DNA of 8,499 bases from Endomicrobiia bacterium (GTDB lineage: Bacteria; Elusimicrobiota; Endomicrobiia; Endomicrobiales; Endomicrobiaceae), in assembly GCA_025998355.1 (NCBI GenBank), contig BNVV01000053.1, positions 1-8,499 on the forward strand. Direction: 5' to 3'. Below the pieces are notes generated by a model. That model was not told the origin of the DNA, made no database searches, and was given only the letters and a program-made list of their open reading frames with translations. This document shows, piece by piece, positions 1 through 6,532 of the stretch. Made by a program: the position numbers and the translations under genes. The number at the start of each line of letters is the position of its first letter. Within the stretch, counting starts at the first letter, position 1.

Positions 1-180
1 CTTGAGCTTCTCTGATTCCGACAATATTGTTGATGATGAACTTGAATTGCTTGAGCTTGAACTGCTTAAGCTTGAAGGATGAGAGCTTGACGAGAATGAT
101 GACTCATTATCTGACCCACCTGACAATGATGAACTAGATGAAGATGCGCCTGCACCACCACTTGAACTTGAACTGTTCGA
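1..180 (-). repeat. Serine-codon repeat tract (TCAAGC/TCAAGT) at the window edge
   Basis: The plus-strand words CTTGAGCTTGAA and variants repeat. The coding strand translates as runs of serine with occasional Gly, Asn, Leu and His (for example SSLSSSSSNSSSSS). It follows module copy 2 in the same open frame and continues past base 1. Confidence 0.75.
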
Positions 181-1233
181 GTTTGGACGATTAGCCGATC
201 GAAAAGCACTCATATCTAAAACACTCATGTTTAAAGCACTCGAGTTTGAACTGTCCGGAATCCATTCAATCCATTCATTTTGGTTGGTCCCTGACCTTAC
301 GAACCTCGGGCTCGCTATAATAGGATCATTATCACCATCCTGAAGTTTCTGATACACATCCACATCAATACCATCTGTCGAATTGATGCCTTTTTTGACG
401 CGTATATAAAGTGAACCAACTGGTAATTTGTTGAAATTGTTATGTGAGAGCATCCAATACTCAGACATAGATTGGAGCGTGAATAAGGTGTGCTCGGTTT
501 TATATTTGCAATGCTTTTTGCCGTTAATATACAATCTTAGAGTCTTGTAGCTGTTTGGCGTAATAACGTATGGTGACGAGAATGATGACCCATCTTCTTC
601 TCCTTCCGACTCCCCTGCTGCTCTCGTCGGTTCCTGTACTTTCTGCTGCGCTTCCCGCTCTTTGCGCAAATCCTCTGTCTGCTTCTGTTTAGTTTTATCC
701 GCATTCTTTGGACGACTAGCCAATTGAGAAGCACTCATACCTAAAGCACTCATGTCTAAAGTACTCAAGCTTGAACTGCTCGCAACAATCCATTCATCTT
801 GGGTGGTTTCCTCCTCCTGCCTACTTGACTTTACGAACGTTGGGCGCCCTACAATACAACTACAACCATTCTGAAGTTTCTGATATACAACCACACCAAT
901 CCTACCTTCCGGATGGATGTCTGCTTTGACGTGTATATAAAGTGAACCGACTGGTAAATTGTTGAAATTGTTATCTGAGAGCATCCAATACCCATGATGG
1001 ACAGATTCGAGCGTGAATCTGGAGGGGTGCCCGTCGGTTTTATATTCGCAATACTTTTTGCCGTCAGTATACAACCTTAGAGTCTTATAGCTGTTTGGCG
1101 TAATAACGTATGGTGGCAAGCTACTTGACGAGAATGATGACCTATCTTCTTCTCCCGACTCTTCTCCCTCCGACTCCCCTGCTACCCTCGTCAGCTCCTG
1201 TGCTTTCTGCTGCGCTTCCTGCGCTATTATCAA
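1..1233 (-). CDS. C-terminal part of a repeat-bearing surface lipoprotein, out of frame with its N-terminal part; runs off the window edge
   Basis: This minus-strand frame is open from about 1314 to base 1 with no stop, over 400 codons. It begins with a Gln/Glu/Ala/Lys-rich helical stretch (IIAQEAQQKAQELTR), followed by an acidic-serine linker and a module starting PYVITPNSYKTLRLY. A second linker, a second copy of the module, and a Ser-rich tail reach the edge. Gaps between the copies are multiples of three, so the frame is real. I recognise no family. There is no signal peptide. The only early start is TTG at 1233-1231, which overlaps the stop of the upstream lipoprotein ORF (TTGA). More likely this is the continuation of that lipoprotein, displaced by an indel in the A5 tract at 1236-1240. 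It could be a broken gene, a phase-variable gene or a slippage-decoded one. The 3' end is outside the window. Confidence 0.75.
   Translation of the reverse strand, partial: MIIAQEAQQKAQELTRVAGESEGEESGEEDRSSFSSSSLPPYVITPNSYKTLRLYTDGKKYCEYKTDGHPSRFTLESVHHGYWMLSDNNFNNLPVGSLYIHVKADIHPEGRIGVVVYQKLQNGCSCIVGRPTFVKSSRQEEETTQDEWIVASSSSLSTLDMSALGMSASQLASRPKNADKTKQKQTEDLRKEREAQQKVQEPTRAAGESEGEEDGSSFSSPYVITPNSYKTLRLYINGKKHCKYKTEHTLFTLQSMSEYWMLSHNNFNKLPVGSLYIRVKKGINSTDGIDVDVYQKLQDGDNDPIIASPRFVRSGTNQNEWIEWIPDSSNSSALNMSVLDMSAFRSANRPNSNSSSSSGGAGASSSSSSLSGGSDNESSFSSSSHPSSLSSSSSSNSSSSSTILSESEKLK
178..573 (-). repeat. Module copy 2 of tandem ~180-residue repeat
   Basis: The unit starts PYVITPNSYKTLRLY and contains YWMLSHNNFN, LPVGSLYIRVK and VDVYQKLQDG, ending with LNMSVLDMSA. 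Its linker at about 574-672 (AGESEGEEDGSSFSS) also matches that of copy 1. Gaps relative to copy 1 are whole codons. A third linker-like start (ESSFSSSS) appears near 85-110 but is followed by serine repeats, not by another module within the window. Confidence 0.9.
703..1113 (-). repeat. Module copy 1 of tandem ~180-residue repeat
   Basis: The unit starts PYVITPNSYKTLRLY and contains YWMLSDNNFN, LPVGSLYIHVK and VVVYQKLQNG. It ends in a short-repeat segment (LDMSALGMSA). It is preceded at about 1114-1225 by a linker with AGESEGEE and SSFSS. The second copy lies 540 nt further along. The coding strand around PYVITPNSYKT is almost identical between copies. Confidence 0.9.
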
Positions 1234-1240
1234 TATTTTT
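1230..1240 (-). other. Putative frameshift or slippage site (A5 tract) that ends the lipoprotein frame
   Basis: The coding strand reads TGGGAAAAATATTGATAATAG here. Inside the same gene, at 1442-1466, a sister repeat reads TGGGAAACATTGATAATAG and is translated in frame as WETLIIA. The copy here is two bases longer in its A run. Removing two A's gives WEILIIA and joins the upstream frame to the downstream ORF. This is either an indel mutation, a slippery tract for phase variation or transcript slippage, or an assembly error. It is not a classical X-XXY-YYZ heptamer in the zero frame. Confidence 0.6.
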
Positions 1241-2177
1241 CCCAGCTCTCCCGCGCTTCCTGCAGCGCTTTCTGCACTTTCAGCGCGTCCTGCGCTTCCA
1301 GCGCTTCCAGCGCGTTATGCAGTGCTCCCAGTACTTTCCCTTGCATCGCTCTTTCCAGCTCTCCCAGCGCTTCCTGTGCTTTCAACTCCAGCACTTCCTG
1401 CATTCTGCTCGGCACGTTTCCCAGCGCTTCCTGCGCTTTCAGCGCTATTATCAATGTTTCCCACGCTCTCTGCAGCTCCCGCCGTAGTGCTTTCAACTCT
1501 TCCTGCATTCCACGCGCGTTCCGCAACACTCCCGGCAGTGCTGCCCACGCCTTTTTTTCCTCAAGCCCTTCCAGCGCCCCTCTCGACATTTCTTCCAGCG
1601 CTTCCAGGAGTACTTCCTGTGTTGACTGCGCTTCCTGCAGCGCTACCAGTACTCCCAGCGCGTCCCGCCATTCATGCGCTTCGTTTGATGAAGAGCTTGA
1701 CGAACTAGATGATGGTGACGTTGATGATGTTGATGCTATTGATGATGATGTTGGCGCTGATGCTGATGTTGATGGCACTGCTGCTTGCACATTCTTTGGT
1801 TCTAGTCCTATTGTTGTTGCGGGTGCTGGCGATGTCCCTTTCAACAATGGCTCTGTTACCACTGCCTTTTGATTTGCCTGCTCTACTGCTGCTGGTTCTT
1901 CTGCTAATGCTGGCTCATCAAGCAATGGACTTCCACTTCCTTCTGCTGCTTTAGGATCTGCCACTGTTTCTTCTACTGAGGCTATGTCTGGGTCGGGTTC
2001 TGCCACTGTTTCTGTTATTGTTGATCTTTTTTCTTGCTTTGCTTTTGCTCTTTTTACTTCTTCTATTTTCTCTGGAGTAGCAGTCCTTCTGTTTACGAGT
2101 GAAGCGTTCTTTTTATCGCACGAGCTTAAAGCAAGACCAAATGCAATAAATATGCTCAAACATTGCTTTAGTTTCAT
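1230..2177 (-). CDS. Lipoprotein N-terminal part: signal peptide, low-complexity stalk and Ala/Leu/Glu helical region
   Basis: This encodes 315 residues starting MKLKQCLSIFIAFGLALSSC. Residues 1-19 form a lysine-containing n-region and hydrophobic core. The lipobox is LSSC with the lipidated Cys at residue 20 (Asp at +2), so it should be membrane-anchored outside the cytoplasm. Residues 21-135 are rich in Pro, Ala, Glu and Thr. Residues about 136-164 are mostly Ser. Residues 165-312 are Ala/Leu/Glu/Gln helical repeats such as LKAQEALG, probably coiled coil. The start is fixed by an AAAAAAGGAG site 7 nt upstream; reading further upstream in frame (to a TTG at 2333) would bury the signal peptide. 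The stop TGA at 1232-1230, followed by TAA and TAG, appears to come from a frameshift, because the gene continues in another frame. Function is unknown; a surface or host-contact protein is an inference. Confidence 0.8.
   Translation of the reverse strand: MKLKQCLSIFIAFGLALSSCDKKNASLVNRRTATPEKIEEVKRAKAKQEKRSTITETVAEPDPDIASVEETVADPKAAEGSGSPLLDEPALAEEPAAVEQANQKAVVTEPLLKGTSPAPATTIGLEPKNVQAAVPSTSASAPTSSSIASTSSTSPSSSSSSSSSNEAHEWRDALGVLVALQEAQSTQEVLLEALEEMSRGALEGLEEKKAWAALPGVLRNARGMQEELKALRRELQRAWETLIIALKAQEALGNVPSRMQEVLELKAQEALGELERAMQGKVLGALHNALEALEAQDALKVQKALQEARESWEKY
1241..1682 (-). repeat. GC-rich imperfect repeat block encoding the Ala/Leu/Glu/Gln helical region
   Basis: The 9-mer AGCGCTTCC and close variants recur many times on the plus strand, giving GCG-CAG-GAA-GCG-CTG type codons on the coding strand. 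The repeated peptide is roughly LKAQEALG. Alanine is written almost only as GCG, unlike the AT-ending codons of the flanking genes and of the same gene's N-terminal third. Confidence 0.8.
1686..1770 (-). repeat. TCA-rich serine codon tract
   Basis: The plus strand shows repeated GATGATG-type triplets. The coding strand is mostly TCA, TCG, AGC and AGT codons for serine, with interspersed Thr and Pro. Length changes in whole triplets would vary the stalk without breaking the frame. Confidence 0.75.
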
Positions 2178-2179
2178 TG

Positions 2180-2218
2180 TTATACTCCTTTTTTGCTTGT
2201 AGCTCTTATTTTTTTCAT
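2180..2218 (-). CDS. 12-codon leader ORF (uORF) ahead of the lipoprotein
   Basis: The ORF encodes MKKIRATSKKGV. It starts at ATG 2218-2216, with a perfect AAAGGAG at 2230-2224 and 5 nt spacing. Its stop TAA (2182-2180) lies 2 nt before the lipoprotein ATG, and the lipoprotein's own ribosome-binding site lies within its last codons. This layout suggests translational coupling or attenuation-style control. The peptide is basic and has no run of one amino acid, so no amino-acid sensing is evident. Neither a clear promoter nor a terminator hairpin was recognised between here and tRNA-Gly; a TTGACA at 2362-2357 lacks a good -10. It could also be a chance ORF. Confidence 0.5.
   Translation of the reverse strand: MKKIRATSKKGV
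2185..2194 (-). promoter_or_regulatory. Ribosome-binding site of the lipoprotein
   Basis: AAAAAAGGAG with 7 nt to ATG 2177-2175. It fixes the start at the signal peptide and sits inside the end of the leader ORF. Confidence 0.8.
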
Positions 2219-2375
2219 AATGTCTCCTTTGATACGATAACATAGCCTTTGTAAATTCTTTCTGATGTTTAAGATAGATTCGTTGAAGCTTGGAAGTTGT
2301 TAGTTCTAAACTATCGATATCTATAATCAACAAGGGTTACTAAAAACTATTTATCTTGTCAATATGATGCTAAAA

Positions 2376-2446
2376 AGCGGGCGATGGGAATCGAACCCAT
2401 ATCTCAAGCTTGGGAAGCTTGGGTTTTACCACTAGACTACGCCCGC
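2376..2446 (-). tRNA. tRNA-Gly (anticodon CCC)
   Basis: The acceptor stem GCGGGCG pairs with CGCCCGC and is followed by discriminator U, as usual for glycine tRNA. The anticodon stem CAAGC/GCTTG encloses the loop TTCCCAA, giving anticodon CCC for GGG codons. The T arm is ATGGG-TTCGATT-CCCAT. The length is 71 nt. No CCA is encoded (the next bases are TTTTA), so it depends on a CCA-adding enzyme such as the one encoded 50 nt upstream. It may be co-transcribed with that gene; no clear separate promoter was seen. Confidence 0.95.
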
Positions 2447-2496
2447 AAAATAAAACCTAAGTATCGTATTTAGAGCTTTCTACATTACGGTTGTGG

Positions 2497-3942
2497 TTAG
2501 ATTTTATACTTTTTTTTAATTTGCGGCAATTCCAGCAAAACTAACTTTAACATTTCGTCAGTATTGGATACTTCTCCGTCCCGATATGCTTCAACGGCAA
2601 TTTTCAAAAAATCTCCAATCCACGGACCGGGTTGCAGATTAAATTTTTGCATTATTATATTCCCATCTATAATTTTTGGCAAAGGTTTGGCATTCTTTAG
2701 CTCATAATAATATTTCAAAAGTTCTCTGACAGATTTTTCTTGAAGTTTTAACTCTTTAGAAGAAAAAACTTTCAGCGTTTTATAGGAATACCAATCTGAC
2801 ATTGAGAGAACAACTAAATCTGGTATTTTATCGCCAATATCTCTAAAAAACTTCAATGTCGCTTTTTTTGTGACTATATTATTTCGCGTTAAAGCTGGCA
2901 AACGCATATGATATTTTATAAGGGACATTACATATTCAATATCTTTTTTACCAAACTTAGCAGAAAGCATGATATCTTCCATTTTCTTTGCGCCGTGCTC
3001 TTCGTGACCAAAAAAGTGCATTTTCCCGTTTTTAAACGTTGCAGTTTCAGGTTTTGCATTATCATGAAATAATGCAGTAAATTTTAACAATCCAACTCTT
3101 GTCACGTTTTCAGAAAAAAAGCTGCTCTCTTCGAAATGGTTTTGCATATCAATATAGCTTGTGGGAAAATATTTTTTTAAATTATTTAAAATATTTTCAG
3201 CAGATTCCATGGTTTCAAAAGAATGCTGGAACAAGCCGCCGGGATGGTAATAATATTTTTTACTAGCTTTTTTCATTTTCTTTATTTCATGAAAAAGCTC
3301 TGCAAGCAATCCAGATTTGTCCATTTTATCAATCAAAATAACAGACTTTTTTATGGATAAGACTTTAAAGAATTCGTTTTTTATTCTTTCGGGAGCAATT
3401 GTATTTATGAGCTTTGCATTTTGTTTTATTTGCTGCAATGTTTTTCTTGAAAGCTTAAAACATAGCTCTGCTGCAAAACGAAATGCCCTAAGCATTCTTA
3501 ATGGATCTGCTTTAAATGACTTATCAGAAATTGCATTTATTGTTTTTGATTTTAAGTCTTTTAAAGCATTGTTATTAGGCAAAATAATATGTTTTTTAAA
3601 ATTCTCGAAGTATTTTAAATTAAAAGCTATTGCATTAACAGTAAAATCCCTGTTTTGCAAATCCTCTTCTATGGTCTTGCCATTAAAGAGAGAGATGTCT
3701 ATATTTGCCACAACATTATCTTTAAGTATTATTCTATAAGTTTCGTTTATCTTGTCTAAAGTAATGAACTTTGATTTAAATGCTGTCGCAAGCCTCTTAG
3801 AGTATTTTACAGCATTTTTATTAACAGCCAAATCAATATCTTTGTGTTTACGCTTCAAAAACATATCCCTTACAAAACCGCCTACTGCGTAAACATCGTA
3901 ATCTTGCGATAAATCATTGATCTTACTAATAAGTCTATTCAA
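2497..3942 (-). CDS. cca: CCA-adding tRNA nucleotidyltransferase (class II, with HD domain)
   Basis: This 481-residue protein adds CCA, or part of it, to tRNA 3' ends in the cytoplasm. The N-terminal nucleotidyltransferase head carries GGFVRD (21-26), the metal-binding pair DID (35-37), NRDFTVNAIAF (97-107) and DPLRMLRAFRFA (147-158). ERIKNE (185-190) follows in the neck. The HD domain shows GGLFQH (235-240), FHDNAKPET (292-300) and HEEHG (313-317). The C-terminal NLQPGPWIGDFL (435-446) is typical of the family. The start is TTG with GGCGG 9 nt upstream; a TAG directly precedes it and no other start codon lies before GGFVRD, so TTG is forced. It lies 22 nt after the M16 gene. Specialised CC-adding, A-adding or poly(A) polymerase relatives cannot be excluded by eye. 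Confidence 0.93.
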   Translation of the reverse strand: MNRLISKINDLSQDYDVYAVGGFVRDMFLKRKHKDIDLAVNKNAVKYSKRLATAFKSKFITLDKINETYRIILKDNVVANIDISLFNGKTIEEDLQNRDFTVNAIAFNLKYFENFKKHIILPNNNALKDLKSKTINAISDKSFKADPLRMLRAFRFAAELCFKLSRKTLQQIKQNAKLINTIAPERIKNEFFKVLSIKKSVILIDKMDKSGLLAELFHEIKKMKKASKKYYYHPGGLFQHSFETMESAENILNNLKKYFPTSYIDMQNHFEESSFFSENVTRVGLLKFTALFHDNAKPETATFKNGKMHFFGHEEHGAKKMEDIMLSAKFGKKDIEYVMSLIKYHMRLPALTRNNIVTKKATLKFFRDIGDKIPDLVVLSMSDWYSYKTLKVFSSKELKLQEKSVRELLKYYYELKNAKPLPKIIDGNIIMQKFNLQPGPWIGDFLKIAVEAYRDGEVSNTDEMLKLVLLELPQIKKKYKI

Positions 3943-3964
3943 CTATAAAAACCGCCGTATTATT

Positions 3965-5185
3965 TTATTGTGGATTGATTACTACAGTAACAGAATTCCC
4001 TAGAAATATCCTGTTTGCGACATTTATTATATCCTGCGCAGTAACTTTTTCTATATCTTCAATAAATTCATCGTCATATTTATAGCCTTTGCCTGTAATT
4101 TCGCGAAAACCATAATAATAAGATTGATTACTTACTGTCTGTCTGTCCATAATATAAAGACCTTTTATGTATGTTTTTGTATCTTTCAGCTCTTGCTTAG
4201 AGATTTTTACAACGCAAAAATCATTTAAAATTTCATCTATTCTTTTTAGAGTTAAGCCGATATTCTTTTTATCAAGTCCTATGTAAATTGCAAAATGACT
4301 TTCTTCCCTTCTTGATGGATAGACAGTATTTACTTCGTATGCGAGCCCTAGTTTTTCTCTAAGCTCTACAAACAGTCTACTTGTCATTCTTCCTCCTAAA
4401 ACAGCGTTTGCAACTTTGATAGCGATAAAATCTTTATCGTAAAGGTTAGGCGCAGGAAAGCCAATGTATATGTACGCTTGATTAAATTTACCTTCGATTT
4501 CTTTTTTTATAGATTCCCCATGTTTTATGTTAAAAGCAGGCATTTTAAATTTTATACCGTTAGGAACATTTGTAAAATATTTTTCCAAAGACTGCTCTAC
4601 TATTTTTTCATCAACATTACCCGCTATAGAAATTAAAATATTCGAAGCGTTATAAGAATATTTATGCCACTTTATTAAATCTTCTCTATCAAGGTTTGGA
4701 ATAGTTTCTTTAGATCCTAAAACAGGCATAGAATATGGAACATTTCTATAAAATATTTTTGCAAACTCGTCAAAAGCAGTTCTACCTATACTGTCTTTGC
4801 GAGAATCAAAATCAGCCATGGTAGTTTGTTTTTCAAAAGACAATTCTTTTTCATCAAATGCAGGATTCATAATTATATCTGCAAGAATTTCTGCGGCTTT
4901 GTCAAAATACATAGGAAGAAAAGTCATACTGATTTCAGCCATGTCATAATATGCTTCACCCGATAAATTTGCGCCAATATTTTCTATATCTTTCGCAAGA
5001 ACCTCGCTGGAACGATTTTTTGTAGAATGTATCATAAGGTTTGCGGCTAGATGCGATATTCCAGATTTATCTGACGTTTCGTTTATCGCAGAAACAGGCG
5101 TCATAATCCTTACGGCAATAACTTCGGCTCCAGTTGTTTTATTGAACAAAACTTTAATGTTATTTTTAAGTGTAAAACTTTCCAT
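3965..5185 (-). CDS. M16 family peptidase-like protein with degenerate zinc site (probable non-catalytic partner)
   Basis: The protein has 406 residues with two M16 halves and no signal peptide, so it is probably cytoplasmic. The inverse zinc motif HxxEH is replaced by HLAAN (residues 45-49), and the downstream glutamate region reads FEKQTTMADFDS instead of the usual EE pair. It should therefore not bind catalytic zinc. The C-terminal half keeps VLGGRMTSRLFVELREKLGLAYEV, the conserved Arg/Tyr substrate-binding region. Together with the intact paralogue just upstream it probably forms an active/inactive heterodimer, as known for other bacterial M16B pairs and mitochondrial processing peptidase. 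The start is ATG 5185-5183, chosen because GGGGGAG ends 5 nt upstream. A TTG at 5215 would add ten residues but would put this site inside the gene. Confidence 0.9.
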   Translation of the reverse strand: MESFTLKNNIKVLFNKTTGAEVIAVRIMTPVSAINETSDKSGISHLAANLMIHSTKNRSSEVLAKDIENIGANLSGEAYYDMAEISMTFLPMYFDKAAEILADIIMNPAFDEKELSFEKQTTMADFDSRKDSIGRTAFDEFAKIFYRNVPYSMPVLGSKETIPNLDREDLIKWHKYSYNASNILISIAGNVDEKIVEQSLEKYFTNVPNGIKFKMPAFNIKHGESIKKEIEGKFNQAYIYIGFPAPNLYDKDFIAIKVANAVLGGRMTSRLFVELREKLGLAYEVNTVYPSRREESHFAIYIGLDKKNIGLTLKRIDEILNDFCVVKISKQELKDTKTYIKGLYIMDRQTVSNQSYYYGFREITGKGYKYDDEFIEDIEKVTAQDIINVANRIFLGNSVTVVINPQ

Positions 5186-5190
5186 TCTTA

Positions 5191-5197
5191 CTCCCCC
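5191..5197 (-). promoter_or_regulatory. Ribosome-binding site deciding the start of the inactive M16 gene
   Basis: GGGGGAG, then 5 nt (TAAGA), then ATG at 5185. It favours this ATG over the in-frame TTG at 5215. Confidence 0.75.
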
Positions 5198-5242
5198 AGA
5201 TACTTCTATAGCCAACTAATCTCTGCAGTTGATTATAAAAAA

Positions 5243-6466
5243 CTATTTTAATTTAGATTTTGGTAGCAAAGCTACATTAGAAATTGTTGCGGGCAAATAA
5301 TATTTTTTAAAAAACTCCACTATGTCGCCAATCTTCATTTTTTCTATTTTACCGATATATTCATTTACAAACTTAGGATTACCCATCAGTTGCCAAAGAC
5401 CGCTAATTTCAGCAATATCGTAAGGCGTTTCATGTGAAAAAGCCCAGTTGGTCTTTATTGTAAGTTTTGCCCGTTCCAATTCTTCTTCAGAAATGCCATT
5501 GTTAGTTATATCTTCAATTTGCTTTTTTATTTCATCTTTTATCGCTTCAAGGTTTTTGGAATCAAAAGTTGACGAAATATACATAATTCCTGTTCCTTTT
5601 TCAGCTGAATATGAAGAATCCACGGAATATACAATATGCTTATCATCGTAAAGAGATCTGTATAATCTTGAACTTTTGCCCCCGCCTAAAACACTTGCGG
5701 CTAAATCTGCAACATAAATATCATCTGCATTTACATTCGGTCCAAAAAACCCCGTAAACATATATCCAACTTCTACTTTGCCATATTCAATTACATCTTC
5801 ACCTTTATGCGTTTTTTCTGCAAGTATTGGTTCTATAGGTATTGGCTGTTTTGCAAATTTACCAAAGGTTTCGTCTAAAAGTCTTTTTATTTTTGTTTCA
5901 TCGAAATTACCGGATACCACAACAACCATTTTTTCCGGAATATAATGGGTTTTGTAATAACTATATATCTCATCGCACGAAACGTTAGCGATAACCTGGG
6001 CAGAACCTATAATGCTGTTTTTTAATGCGCTTTCTGTGTAAAGTGTTTCGTAAAATTTGTCGTAAAGAACGCATATTGGAGTGTCTAGATGTCTTTGGAT
6101 TTCTTCGATAACAACTTTTCTTTCCATATTAATCTCGTCATGCGGAAAGAGAGGATTGCAAACAGTGTCAGCAAGCATTTGTATACTTTCTTCTACTCCA
6201 TCTTTTTGAATGTTTATATAGTACATAGTAAATTCTTTAGAAGTCATGGCATTAACATAACCACCCATATTTTCGACATTTCTTGCCATTATGGCGCCGG
6301 GATAATTCTTACTGCCTTTAAACATTAAATGTTCTAAGAAATGCGAAAGCCCTGCTTGTGACGATTCTTCGTCAACGGAACCTGCCCTTACAAAAACAAT
6401 TACAGATGCCGCAAGACTGTTTTTATCGTTTATTAAAATAGACGTAAGACCATTTTCATATTTCAC
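5243..6466 (-). CDS. M16 family zinc peptidase (catalytic subunit)
   Basis: The protein has about 407 residues from the preferred GTG start. The zinc motif HFLEH is intact (residues 42-46), in the context GLSHFLEHLMFKGS. The third ligand lies about 76 residues later in VVIEEIQ. The second half carries VLGGGKSSRLYRSLYDDKHIVYSV, the Arg/Tyr region. No signal peptide is seen, so cytoplasmic peptide degradation or processing is likely; the substrate is unknown. The next gene encodes a zinc-less paralogue, its probable partner. The start is GTG 6466-6464, preceded by AGGGAG with 8 nt spacing, and the sequence VKYENGLTSIL matches the usual family N-terminus. An ATG at 6526 would add 20 residues but has no ribosome-binding site and lies 6 nt after the radical SAM stop. 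Confidence 0.92.
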   Translation of the reverse strand: MKYENGLTSILINDKNSLAASVIVFVRAGSVDEESSQAGLSHFLEHLMFKGSKNYPGAIMARNVENMGGYVNAMTSKEFTMYYINIQKDGVEESIQMLADTVCNPLFPHDEINMERKVVIEEIQRHLDTPICVLYDKFYETLYTESALKNSIIGSAQVIANVSCDEIYSYYKTHYIPEKMVVVVSGNFDETKIKRLLDETFGKFAKQPIPIEPILAEKTHKGEDVIEYGKVEVGYMFTGFFGPNVNADDIYVADLAASVLGGGKSSRLYRSLYDDKHIVYSVDSSYSAEKGTGIMYISSTFDSKNLEAIKDEIKKQIEDITNNGISEEELERAKLTIKTNWAFSHETPYDIAEISGLWQLMGNPKFVNEYIGKIEKMKIGDIVEFFKKYYLPATISNVALLPKSKLK

Positions 6467-6474
6467 AATTTTTA

Positions 6475-6480
6475 CTCCCT
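6475..6480 (-). promoter_or_regulatory. Ribosome-binding site deciding a GTG start of the active M16 gene
   Basis: AGGGAG with 8 nt to GTG 6466-6464. No comparable site precedes the longer ATG start at 6526. Confidence 0.7.
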
Positions 6481-6532
6481 TTATTAATCGGCAATTATTG
6501 TAACAAATTTCTGCGAATTTTTTCATTTTTTA

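Noticed and set aside
537..734. Minus-strand 65-codon Arg/Lys-rich ORF
   Set aside because: It is a shadow frame of the module-bearing ORF, whose frame is supported by the repeat alignment.
1..1770. CRISPR array or satellite DNA from the repeated words in the left part
   Set aside because: The repeats are direct, codon-phased and lie within long open frames. There are no evenly spaced identical repeats with unique spacers.
1110..1954. Plus-strand ORFs at 1110-1487, 1322-1708 and 1709-1954, rich in Leu, Pro, Phe or Met
   Set aside because: They are mirror frames of the repetitive minus-strand lipoprotein. Their composition follows the GC-rich and serine-codon repeats, and no ribosome-binding sites were seen.
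2178..2333. N-terminal extension of the lipoprotein to a TTG at 2333
   Set aside because: It would place 52 residues before a clear lipoprotein signal peptide, while a perfect ribosome-binding site precedes the inner ATG at 2177.
6467..6526. Longer ATG start of the active M16 gene
   Set aside because: No ribosome-binding site, and the extra 20 residues do not look like a targeting signal. AGGGAG precedes the GTG at 6466. It cannot be fully excluded.
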